Below, in pieces: positions 55,201 to 62,234 of a DNA stretch of 64,000 nt. Numbering within the stretch: the stretch's first letter is position 1; every line of letters begins with the position of its first letter. Made by a program: the position numbers and the translations under genes. The notes beneath the pieces were generated by a model. It saw only the letters and a program-made list of their open reading frames with translations, had not been told where the DNA came from and did no database searches. Source of the stretch: an uncultured Methanolobus sp. (GTDB lineage: Archaea > Halobacteriota > Methanosarcinia > Methanosarcinales > Methanosarcinaceae); NCBI RefSeq assembly GCF_963665675.1, contig NZ_OY762426.1:2852001-2916000 (forward strand), given 5' to 3'.

Positions 55201-55316
55201 ATTTGTATTTTTTCATCTTCTGATGCTGATTTAATTGCTTTTCTGATCCATTTTCTAAAGTCAATGTAATATGCTTCCCATAAACAATTATTAAGATTAA
55301 GCAACTTGTAACTCAT
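52269..55316 (-). CDS. Large TPR-repeat protein with C-terminal HEPN RNase motif
   Basis: A 1015-residue, highly AT-rich gene. Most of the protein is helical with TPR-type repeats in the middle and second half, such as YNNIGTNYANQNIHDEAIKY and CYWNLGKIALMKNEPENSNK. The last 60 residues contain YDIRNGSAHKG, an Rx4H motif (R980-H985) typical of HEPN RNases. HEPN domains cut RNA in many abortive-infection and toxin systems. The TPR part could sense a phage or nucleotide signal. It lies between kinase and RNase III-like genes on one strand. I know no named family for it. Confidence 0.72.
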   Translation of the reverse strand: MSYKLLNLNNCLWEAYYIDFRKWIRKAIKSASEDEKIQINNKLTLLHLFLLRRKIDPGFYSFVSKQIAIKEKKSPYITRKMDMILSKIFLDNVDGIEDYIYGEWFKSEHRELPKQEIYQNLDDIYQNMKKDMEIPSDLKDKINFLGTRQIIAHEKKDEDESIAISSILTEMEFRQKNNIHNLAAKSMFYTPVSESLHHLLFDESTFYSSLGYTEKWMYLSKKYMLENIHQLDFYFRPSENIAKNFAYFFDEDGFVLLMLEKLLMNGFFDEKKKGKIPSVELIHDITKITHLIWFIEKTEEEMKLILNSTYTFTPDFEVLDAKIEVGGLSSAYSFAELLHSNGFLNQSKMVYQYLQKEDNSPRGQYLCYWNLGKIALMKNEPENSNKLFLKSLKLLNKYFNDKHYDVALTHLKLYEAKSMLNQQDKAYRHLSDCDQVASKLKNDEGVRFYRIVTDTCRKAFDFENERLYLSKTLAIKNNGLKEKEIQYFNKRLLELKSYDFENEKQKSCQAKNEELFSMANSLQDRFQFEEAKLWYSLADRVKEDEDTKLALAILSYVTSDYDIDIINQDSITLFEQFVETYPENVLGHEFLGIIYIANKNKNQGIQEIEKSINLAFKYGISYGTYDYLLPLDYDTNKLLLPTKEVSYEMVIRVLIKELLSFCNKNELRHIIDLIEKYVNVHKKTFYLDIGTAFTDFGFYDEGLEYYLKEREKVKSQNEKDLTALVYNNIGTNYANQNIHDEAIKYYSKALKFKENYASAWRNKASSEGFILNYKDGFTSMENAIKCLDKSHKDYEEKLSFFEKQKDTFAFFAKNVLAFENISEDDDEVRKILKTAESILYKIAQTDDVDEDFDYSLVLLEYGKAIETLLDNHVSAKVRKAIFEDMDNNKKKTFFYKDGTVKKLYYFGNKDKKIHSLPPSLKSLLGKPQKTISLGQWQYVKNDLEIKNNGLIRLVSLCFHKVINCDLDEIAQICDSIYDIRNGSAHKGTKSKEYVLERRSELIENINEAIKLVSNL

Positions 55317-55405
55317 GTAAAATCTTCCTGTATGTTGTATTATATTTAATTATATTTTAAAAGTATTGGTCAATATTATTCAAAGCCATCGAACAAATCC
55401 TATAA

Positions 55406-55999
55406 TTAATAAACAAATTTACAATCCATCAAAATTCTAATGATTTTTTCTACAATTTCCTCATCCATCTGAACAATATGAAGATTCATTTTATACTCAC
55501 TTGAAATTCTAATTGCTTCTCTTCGTTCTGTTTCCATTTCCATTTTAATAGTCTCCAAATCAACGATTCTTTTCTTTTTTGTATCTCTCATTCTGTGGTG
55601 GTACACCTTTTCAGGATTTGAATCAAGAAGAATAAGATCTGTATAGAAGTCAATATCTTTCTGAGTAAATATCATGTCAATTGATTTGGTTTTGAGATTG
55701 TAAACTGTTAAATGTGCATCAACAACTAGATCCATTTTAGTTTCCTGCTGAAAATCATCTAATACTTTATTGAGTTTGATTCTTAGTGCATACTTTTCAT
55801 CTTCCGGCAGATATTCAAAATTGCTATATTCTTCTCCCATCATATTTTGAAGAATATCTGAACCAGTGACAAAGTGAAGATTCTTCACCTTCTCTTTTAC
55901 TTGGCCGAGTACAGTACTTTTCCCCACCCCTCTTACACCTGTCAGACAAAATCGTCTTAGTGATTTGGAATCCATTGATTTACCAGGCATAGACACCAT
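55406..55999 (-). CDS. P-loop nucleotide kinase-like protein next to viperin
   Basis: A 197-residue P-loop protein with Walker A GVRGVGKST (residues 21-29), then DLVVDAHLTVYNLKTKSID and RMRDTKKKRIVDLETIKME, a lid-like segment. The layout resembles adenylate kinase or another nucleoside monophosphate kinase. It overlaps the viperin gene by 20 bases; inner ATGs at 55990 and 55972 are alternative starts. Prokaryotic viperins often neighbour such kinases, which are thought to supply their nucleotide substrate. Confidence 0.75.
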   Translation of the reverse strand: MVSMPGKSMDSKSLRRFCLTGVRGVGKSTVLGQVKEKVKNLHFVTGSDILQNMMGEEYSNFEYLPEDEKYALRIKLNKVLDDFQQETKMDLVVDAHLTVYNLKTKSIDMIFTQKDIDFYTDLILLDSNPEKVYHHRMRDTKKKRIVDLETIKMEMETERREAIRISSEYKMNLHIVQMDEEIVEKIIRILMDCKFVY

Positions 56000-56822
56000 C
56001 CCTTTCTACATATTTCTTGGAATCAATCACAGCTGCTGGATTCTTCAAGATATAATCAAGTTCAAAAGGTGTATATTTTCCATCTTTGTTTGATAAAACC
56101 CGTCCAGAAGGATCAAGAATCAAATATGAACCTATCATATCATCGTTTGATTCAAATGTAGGCCTGATATCATTTCTAAGTCTAATGTCCTGATGACGCA
56201 TTTTGAAAGATTCAAACTGTTCATCTGTAATTGACAACGTGTTTATGCAGGAATCGTTCTGACCTTTGATATGAAGCATCTGGAAAACCTTCCACCGATG
56301 AGGATCCATTTGATCTACTAGTTCATGCCAATCCTCAGTGGTTGTCAGACTTGTTACAGTGGTGTTTAATTTCAGCTTTAAGCCATATTCATGGACCAGC
56401 TTTGCAACATCTATACTATAGGCTACGTGCTTTCCTCTACCCCTCCCAAGAGTAGTTTCAATCTCATCGCTGACAGAATCTACAGATATTCCTATCCAAT
56501 CAGTGTATTCAGCTATTTTTGGCATACTCTCTTTATTGATAAAAGATCCATTAGTTACAATAGATGTAACAAATCCCATGTCATCTGCCATTTTGAGCAT
56601 CTCGTAGAAATGTGGATGCAAAAATGGCTCACCACCAACAAAATTAATCTTTTGTATGTCTAAATAATTTGTTTTTGTAGATTGTAATTTGTGTAGTATA
56701 TCGTGTATTCTCCCTAGATCTTTGATTTCAGAACTAAGATTCTGAACGTAGCAGAACTTGCAGTTATAGTTACATTTTCCAGTTATGTGCCAGTTTACTG
56801 ATTGAATTTTATTTTCTGTCAT
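55980..56822 (-). CDS. Prokaryotic viperin homologue (radical SAM antiviral enzyme)
   Basis: A 280-residue radical SAM enzyme. It has the cluster motif CNYNCKFCY (C17, C21, C24), INFVGGEPFLHP, SIVTNGSFINK, ISVDSVSDEIETTLGRG, RWKVFQMLHIKGQND and SYLILDPSGRV. The order and wording parallel human viperin (INFSGGEPFL, SIVSNGSLI, ISCDSFDEEV, RWKVFQCL, SYLILDEYMRF). Viperins convert nucleoside triphosphates to 3'-deoxy-3',4'-didehydro forms that stop viral RNA synthesis. Which base is used is not known here. The gene is the first of the island operon. Confidence 0.9.
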   Translation of the reverse strand: MTENKIQSVNWHITGKCNYNCKFCYVQNLSSEIKDLGRIHDILHKLQSTKTNYLDIQKINFVGGEPFLHPHFYEMLKMADDMGFVTSIVTNGSFINKESMPKIAEYTDWIGISVDSVSDEIETTLGRGRGKHVAYSIDVAKLVHEYGLKLKLNTTVTSLTTTEDWHELVDQMDPHRWKVFQMLHIKGQNDSCINTLSITDEQFESFKMRHQDIRLRNDIRPTFESNDDMIGSYLILDPSGRVLSNKDGKYTPFELDYILKNPAAVIDSKKYVERDGVYAW

Positions 56823-56834
56823 CAGACTATAGTA

Positions 56835-56908
56835 TAGATTAAATGAAAATCAATATTATTTAGACATAATCTTTTTTTACTAGATTAATCTATAAACTAT
56901 TAGATTGA
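56835..56908. promoter_or_regulatory. Three TAGATTRA boxes between viperin and the CARF regulator
   Basis: TAGATTAA lies at 56835-56842 and 56881-56888, and TAGATTGA at 56901-56908; the middle one forms the palindrome AGATTAATCT (56882-56891). All lie in the 106-bp gap between the two divergent genes. They suit an operator bound by a winged-HTH regulator such as the adjacent CARF protein. Confidence 0.4.
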
Positions 56909-56928
56909 TTTAACAAAGGAAATTATCT

Positions 56929-57675
56929 ATGGCAGAAGAGAAGCGAATTCACATAATGAGTGCTGGCCAAAGTGTTCATAAAACCTTTCCAACAGCTAGC
57001 AAAATGATCTCTTATGCAACGAAGGTATATGTGGTGGTTGAAGAAGATGTCTATGAAGAGTCTGATGACGATGAAACAAACTCTAGACTAAAACCAATAA
57101 TAGAATCAATAGAAGAACTCAAAAGAATAGCAGATCCATTTGTTGAGGAAGGCGTAGAAGTAGTAAAAATTCCTGATAATACTCTTGATGATATTAGGGA
57201 TGCTGTTTTTAGAATATACCAAAAAGATAAGGATGCAAAATATTATCTGAATCTCTCAGGTGGAGGAAAAGGTCTTTCAATTGGCCTTTTTATGATGGCA
57301 CTGTGGATTGAAGCAGTTCCCTACCATATAGATAGAGATGGAAATGCAAGAATAATCTCAATACCAAAGGTTCATATGGGAAATTTCAGAAAAAATCCTA
57401 ACCGTATAACAGTTCTTGAGCTACTTAATGCTAAATTAGAAAAGACTCTTTCAAGAAAAGAATTGAAGGGAGATCTTGACAAGAAATACGTACCTATCAA
57501 AACCAGCTCAGGAAAAGCTAAAAAGTCCCTTTCTTATGGTGGATTTAATTCATTAATCCAAGATTTGCTTGAATGGGGATTGATAGAACAAAGGCCACAC
57601 AAAGGAAGTAAAAAAGAGGTTGAATACTTTATCACTCCTGATGGTCAATTTACACTGCAGTTTATTAAGGTTTGA
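56929..57675 (+). CDS. CARF-domain winged-HTH regulator (DUF6293/Csa3-like)
   Basis: A 248-residue protein. Residues 1-145 form a CARF-like Rossmann domain: IHIMSAGQSVHKTFPTASKM and the ligand loop YYLNLSGGGKGLSIGLFMMA. Residues 160-245 form a winged helix (TVLELLNAKLEKTLSRKELK, LLEWGLIEQRPHKG). This matches CARF-HTH regulators, which bind cyclic or other nucleotides and control defence genes. It is divergent from viperin. No CRISPR array or cas gene is near. It may sense a nucleotide made in infection. Confidence 0.82.
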   Translation: MAEEKRIHIMSAGQSVHKTFPTASKMISYATKVYVVVEEDVYEESDDDETNSRLKPIIESIEELKRIADPFVEEGVEVVKIPDNTLDDIRDAVFRIYQKDKDAKYYLNLSGGGKGLSIGLFMMALWIEAVPYHIDRDGNARIISIPKVHMGNFRKNPNRITVLELLNAKLEKTLSRKELKGDLDKKYVPIKTSSGKAKKSLSYGGFNSLIQDLLEWGLIEQRPHKGSKKEVEYFITPDGQFTLQFIKV

Positions 57676-57875
57676 TTTAACAACTGATACTATAAATCCA
57701 CCTGTACCTGCGTGTCCTATCTCAAATTGAATCATCGCTAAATCAGAACACGCCTGAAAGAGGCGATGGTTAAAATGAAAATATTTCTCAGAAGTAAGCT
57801 AGTGTCTAATTTAACTTTGTCGTTTGTTAGGTCGGATTAAATGGGATGTCTTTTTATGCAAAACACTAGGTATAA

Positions 57876-59561
57876 CTAATCCGATAATTTCTCTTTCAAT
57901 TTCTCCTTGTGCTCTCTGATATAACCAGCAATCTTATCCTTCAACCTCAAAGGAAGCTTGGCAATATCCTGCATCTTATCTGAATATTTCTTGAGGTCTT
58001 CTTTAAGTTCAGGATATGATATTTCTTGAAGTGGAATTGTGATTACATGTTGTGCACCATTTCCAAGACTTGAAAGGCCTACTGTTACTTGTATCTCTTC
58101 TTTGATTCCTGGTTTCAATGAGATTTTGATTTTGTCAACTGAATCTATTAATTGGTCGATATTTTCAATCAGTGTGTCAGTATTTTCTTTAATTTTAGAG
58201 ATATCTTCGTGAAGAGACAATGATGGAAGTAAACCAATCAATGTTGAAAGAATTGCTATTTGATCTTCTACTTTTGGCTCAGCCTTTATCTCATCAATTT
58301 TAGCAATGATAGATTTATTTTCAGGAATATCGGGTACTTTTGCTTTCAGCGAGAAAATCATGTTGTCAAGATTCTTTTCCATCTGTTCTTGATTCTCGAT
58401 GTGCCATTCCTGTATATCTTTGTTAATAGAACATGCAATGGATTCAACATCTGTCCCCCTCACTTCTCTGCAAACAGTTTCAGCCTTCTTTTTAACTTCA
58501 TCTATGAGCTCTTTTATATGTGCATCAAAAGAAGGTCTGTTTTTTTTATAAAGTTCATGTATGGCAGGTAATTTTTCTTTGTTTTCTCCCATCAACTGGT
58601 CAACACGGTTACAAATGACAGAGCATCTTTTGAGTAGTTCCTGATGACTAATTCCAGATTTCTTAGCATTTTGTGCGGTTTCAAGAGCTTCAGCTAGTTG
58701 CTCAATAGCTTCAATAAGTTTCTGTTTGCTCTTTGAACGTCTTGCTTCTTTCTTTGCATCTTGCAGGTATTCCTTAATTTTTTCGTTTGATGAGTCCTTT
58801 TTAAAAAGAACTGCATCAAGAGAACGATAAAAAAGATTACAAAATTTTGCAGGATTACTATCCATACATTCATTTGTAGCGATTTCAAAGTATTGAATTG
58901 CATTCTCTAATAAGGCCCTAGAAGTTTCTTCATTTTCTGATTTGGAAGCTTTAAAGATGCAGATTTTTCCTAAAGAATGATTTGCATACATTCTTACGCA
59001 TGGGTTTTCATCTTGTACTAAACAATTCAAACTGTTATCATCAATTTGTAAATCACCAGGAATGTAAGAAATAGCAGAACCTAAAGCTGCAGCAATATAA
59101 ATTCTAACAGAGTAGTTGTCATGTTTTGCTAAATTATTTAAATCAGACCAAGCAGTGATCTTATCTGGGACATACTTAAATGCAGAATCAAGTGTATAAG
59201 CAGCAATCCATTGAATATGTGAAATCCTATGAAATACTAACTTATTCAAATCTTGCCATGCTGTAGCTTTATTGGGTACATATTCAAAAGAAGATTCAAG
59301 GGCAGTAGTTGAGGCAAAACAAACATCTGGGTCATCATCATTGGCTAGTCTAATCAGATCAGACCATGCGGCAGATTTGTTAGGCATAGATTTGAATTTA
59401 CCTACTAATATTTTTGGAACATTTAATCTATCTTCTACATTTCCACTCAAACTGAGTTTATGAATATCATCCTGATTTAGCAACATCTGCCATAAATGTG
59501 TTTTATCAGTATAAATAATATAGTTTTTTAGACAATAAGCAGATTTTTGTATTAGTCGCAT
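57876..59561 (-). CDS. HEAT-repeat plus coiled-coil protein
   Basis: A frame of 561 residues; ATG 59486 (MLLNQDD...) is an alternative start. Residues 55-215 contain HEAT-like repeats of about 33 residues, such as NKSAAWSDLIRLANDDDPDV and PDKITAWSDLNNLAKHDNYS. Residues 230-560 are a long coiled-coil region, with clusters such as KIKENTDTLIENIDQLIDSV. Proteins with these repeats are frequent in Methanosarcina. It is divergent from the AlbA_2 gene by 11 bases. No catalytic domain is visible; it may be an adaptor or sensor. Confidence 0.68.
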   Translation of the reverse strand: MRLIQKSAYCLKNYIIYTDKTHLWQMLLNQDDIHKLSLSGNVEDRLNVPKILVGKFKSMPNKSAAWSDLIRLANDDDPDVCFASTTALESSFEYVPNKATAWQDLNKLVFHRISHIQWIAAYTLDSAFKYVPDKITAWSDLNNLAKHDNYSVRIYIAAALGSAISYIPGDLQIDDNSLNCLVQDENPCVRMYANHSLGKICIFKASKSENEETSRALLENAIQYFEIATNECMDSNPAKFCNLFYRSLDAVLFKKDSSNEKIKEYLQDAKKEARRSKSKQKLIEAIEQLAEALETAQNAKKSGISHQELLKRCSVICNRVDQLMGENKEKLPAIHELYKKNRPSFDAHIKELIDEVKKKAETVCREVRGTDVESIACSINKDIQEWHIENQEQMEKNLDNMIFSLKAKVPDIPENKSIIAKIDEIKAEPKVEDQIAILSTLIGLLPSLSLHEDISKIKENTDTLIENIDQLIDSVDKIKISLKPGIKEEIQVTVGLSSLGNGAQHVITIPLQEISYPELKEDLKKYSDKMQDIAKLPLRLKDKIAGYIREHKEKLKEKLSD

Positions 59562-59572
59562 AATTATAAACT

Positions 59573-60874
59573 ATGTCTTTGAAAGAAGAAATTTTGAGTT
59601 TAATTGAGAAGGGAGAAGGTCCAACTATTGACTTTAAAGAAAAAAAGTTTCTTAATGAGCCTCATAAAGTAGCTAAAACGCTGTCCTCTTTTGCTAATCA
59701 TGAAGGTGGTAAGATACTAATGGGAGTGAATGATGATGGTGTCATTGCAGAAGAAAAAATCGACAATCAAGACATTGAAAGAATAATGACAATCTCTTCT
59801 AACAACTGTAAACCTCCTATATTACCACAAGTAGAGATTGTCCATTTTGATGAAGGTGATGTGTGCTATATTCATATTCCTAAAGCTCCACTCCCAATAA
59901 AAGCAAATGATAGGTGGTACATACGACACGGTAATACAACCCGTACAATGGAATTTGATGAAATAAAAAAATATCCCGCTGTTGAAATAACCCCAACTTC
60001 TGAAACCATTGATATTCAATCAATTTTAAGTGAAGAAAGTAATAACAAGACTATTTATGAAGATGGACGGGCAGTTCCTTATGTAGAATCGAGAATGTAC
60101 AAGTCAGATGGTGCAACTTGTATAATTTATGCAAATACTTTCAATCATTTTCGCGGAACTACATATTATTTAGAGAAATCTTTTCCACGAATAACAATTG
60201 ATAATCTCAAAAAAATCATTGAAAAATATTACTCAATATTTCAATATGATCATCATGTAGCAGCTTTTGGAATTAGTCAGGGAAACTACAATTGGTTTGG
60301 TTATGGACCTTTAAACTTTCTTGATGCTTTAGAAAACCAAGATCATAGATATGTCAAAATGAAAAATAATGGTAGCTATATTCATCATCGTGAAGCATGC
60401 TGTTTTATCGATGAATTAAATGATTCTATATTTTACATTCATGCCCAACCAAACCGCAAAAGTAGGACAGATGAAAAAGTGACTTTAGATTACTTAACTG
60501 TGGGTTTCATGTTTAACAACATTCCTTATGATAACATTTATCGATATTTTTTTAAAAGTATTGGTTCAATTCCACAATTTATCGATGAGGTTCATGAAGA
60601 TTTAACAGTATCAAGAGAGATAGACTCTGAGTTTACGGGGGATGATTATGTTATAGAATCTTTTGGTTTTGATAGGGAAAATTGGGTTTGTGGAATGATT
60701 ACAAGTAATTTCAATAAACATACTAAAACATACACAGACAAATTGATTATAAATCTTAAAAATTATCATCCGTTGGGAGAAAAACGCAGGTATAAAGCTT
60801 CAAATGTAATTTACACAGAAATTCCTGTAGGTGGATTTCAAGCTGTTATTGTGAACTATAAAGGAAATTGGTGA
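59573..60874 (+). CDS. Schlafen AlbA_2 domain protein
   Basis: A 433-residue protein. Residues 10-125 match the AlbA_2 (Schlafen core) domain: EGPTIDFKEKKFLN, TLSSFANHEGGKILMGVNDD and PLPIKANDRWYIRHGNTTR. The C-terminal 300 residues have no family I can name. AlbA_2 proteins occur in transcription regulators and in RNA-cleaving or defence proteins. It belongs to the same island as viperin and is divergent from the HEAT-repeat gene. Confidence 0.82.
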   Translation: MSLKEEILSLIEKGEGPTIDFKEKKFLNEPHKVAKTLSSFANHEGGKILMGVNDDGVIAEEKIDNQDIERIMTISSNNCKPPILPQVEIVHFDEGDVCYIHIPKAPLPIKANDRWYIRHGNTTRTMEFDEIKKYPAVEITPTSETIDIQSILSEESNNKTIYEDGRAVPYVESRMYKSDGATCIIYANTFNHFRGTTYYLEKSFPRITIDNLKKIIEKYYSIFQYDHHVAAFGISQGNYNWFGYGPLNFLDALENQDHRYVKMKNNGSYIHHREACCFIDELNDSIFYIHAQPNRKSRTDEKVTLDYLTVGFMFNNIPYDNIYRYFFKSIGSIPQFIDEVHEDLTVSREIDSEFTGDDYVIESFGFDRENWVCGMITSNFNKHTKTYTDKLIINLKNYHPLGEKRRYKASNVIYTEIPVGGFQAVIVNYKGNW

Positions 60875-60887
60875 AATTTATTACTTC

Positions 60888-62039
60888 CTAAATCACAAAT
60901 TTCTCCACAATTCTCCTGTACTCTTCTTTCGATTGCTGCACCTTATTGAGGTAATGTGCACTTCCAACAGTAGCAGGTGCTCTACCTTGTATAAAATCTG
61001 CTAAACTCTCAGTAACTCCTTCCTTAATCATCAAATTAAGATGCCACTTACGGATTGTCTTTGAGCATACACGATTATATCTGATTCTCTTGGCATAGTA
61101 ATCGTATCCATAGACGTTGCCTATGCTTTTCAGTGTGCTAATAAAGTCTGCTGGGAAGTATATCTGGAAAGTCTTCTTTGTTCCTGATGAGAAAGCAGCT
61201 GATGGGTAATGTGCAACTTCTCCGTCTACAACGATATTACGTGCATCAAAGGTCTTAAGCATCTTGTGAATATGGGAGAGACGATTTCCTGAATACATTA
61301 GCAATTTATAGATAGGTTTCAAATCTTCAGGATAGCTTTCATAAGCCTCCTGAATCTCCTCATCAGTAACATAAACTTCAAAGACATTGGATTTCTTTAT
61401 TTTGACATAACGTCTCCATTTCTGAATGGTATATCCGCAGACATCATCAATATCTTCATCTTCAAAGTAGCTCAGTAAATTACGTAGTCCACGTTCTTCT
61501 TTGTCCCTCAGATTAAGCTTCCTGAAATCCTGTGGTTTCTGAACAGATTCAGTAGAAAAGAACCGTTTAAGGGCATTGTAATAATCTCTTTTTGTGGTGT
61601 TAGAAACGTCTTTAGCGTTCAACCAATCCTTGAAAGATTCATGATGGTGGGCCCATAAATCATTCAACAAAACAGTTTGCATTGTCCCCGTGGTATACGG
61701 TGGCTCTTGGCCTTGATATTTGGGGGTACATACTGCTAAAACGCTATCAAGACACTCATTTACACGGCGGGGGTCATGAGTTCGAATCTCATCGGGCCCA
61801 CCATTTACACTTATCTTTTCTGATTCTAAGCTCTTAAAAAGTTCTTTTTCGTTATTGTGACATGATAGTTCTGATTTTACTTCGGCAGAGTTGGAAATTT
61901 TGTCAGGATTGCAGTTAGTTACTACGTCTGTAGATCTTGGTTTTGCTATGGGTAATGGGTTGATAGAAGTAGTAATGCCTGATAGAGGGGAGGTTTGTAG
62001 AGCCATCGTTCTCTTAAGTTGGTATTTGTCTATTCCCAA
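60888..62039 (-). CDS. int: Tyrosine integrase of SSV/pNOB8 type, frame crossing the att site
   Basis: A 383-residue frame. The catalytic domain (residues about 210-383) has the first Arg in LLMYSGNRLSHIHK, the RKWHLNLMIKEGV box and FIQGRAPATVGSAHYLNK with the Tyr. The N-terminal core-binding part lies at about 115-200. Residues 80-92 (GGPDEIRTHDPRR) are encoded by the tRNA repeat, so the gene contains its own attP. Residues 1-79 lie outside the element. ATG 62039 begins the frame; M12 and M120 are alternative starts. Confidence 0.85.
   Translation of the reverse strand: MGIDKYQLKRTMALQTSPLSGITTSINPLPIAKPRSTDVVTNCNPDKISNSAEVKSELSCHNNEKELFKSLESEKISVNGGPDEIRTHDPRRVNECLDSVLAVCTPKYQGQEPPYTTGTMQTVLLNDLWAHHHESFKDWLNAKDVSNTTKRDYYNALKRFFSTESVQKPQDFRKLNLRDKEERGLRNLLSYFEDEDIDDVCGYTIQKWRRYVKIKKSNVFEVYVTDEEIQEAYESYPEDLKPIYKLLMYSGNRLSHIHKMLKTFDARNIVVDGEVAHYPSAAFSSGTKKTFQIYFPADFISTLKSIGNVYGYDYYAKRIRYNRVCSKTIRKWHLNLMIKEGVTESLADFIQGRAPATVGSAHYLNKVQQSKEEYRRIVEKFVI
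61759..61803 (-). repeat. attR: 45-bp direct repeat inside the integrase gene
   Basis: An exact 45-bp copy of the tRNA-Val 3' end. On the minus strand it encodes GGPDEIRTHDPRR of the integrase frame. Sequence outside it resembles that beside the tRNA (GATTCTAAGCTCTTA in both). Confidence 0.92.
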
Positions 62040-62234
62040 CCTTGTACATTACATCTGATTCAAATTATGCTTTTTTCAATAAATTAGGGAGATATAGTTA
62101 ATTTGTAAAAACGGATCTCTTAGAAAATCATCTGATCCTCAATTAAATTGCAATTTATTAAAAAGTATCATTCAGCAATTTAATGAGGTTACAAACTAGC
62201 AGGCATCAGTAAGAAGCTCATAACCTGGATCAGT

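Larger units (their letters stand above)
51564..61803. mobile_element. Integrative element in tRNA-Val carrying a defence island
   Basis: The element spans 51609-61803, between a 45-bp direct repeat of the tRNA 3' end (51564-51608 and 61759-61803). A tyrosine integrase gene abuts the right end. The interior is clearly more AT-rich than the flanks. Cargo: RNase III-like, TPR-HEPN, kinase, viperin, CARF-wHTH, HEAT-repeat and AlbA_2 proteins. No replication, capsid or conjugation genes are visible, so it looks like a defence-carrying integrative island rather than an intact virus. Confidence 0.85.

Noticed and set aside
56929..57675. CARF gene as a sign of a type III CRISPR system
   Set aside because: No cas genes or repeat-spacer array were found in the window; the CARF-wHTH gene is part of the island next to viperin.
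57676..57875. A small gene in the gap after the CARF regulator
   Set aside because: No frame with a ribosome site or recognisable product was seen; the gap is AT-rich and non-coding.
61759..61803. GGPDEIRTHDPRR as a conserved protein motif of the integrase
   Set aside because: It is the translation of the tRNA-Val 3' end in the att site, so its conservation reflects the tRNA, not protein function.
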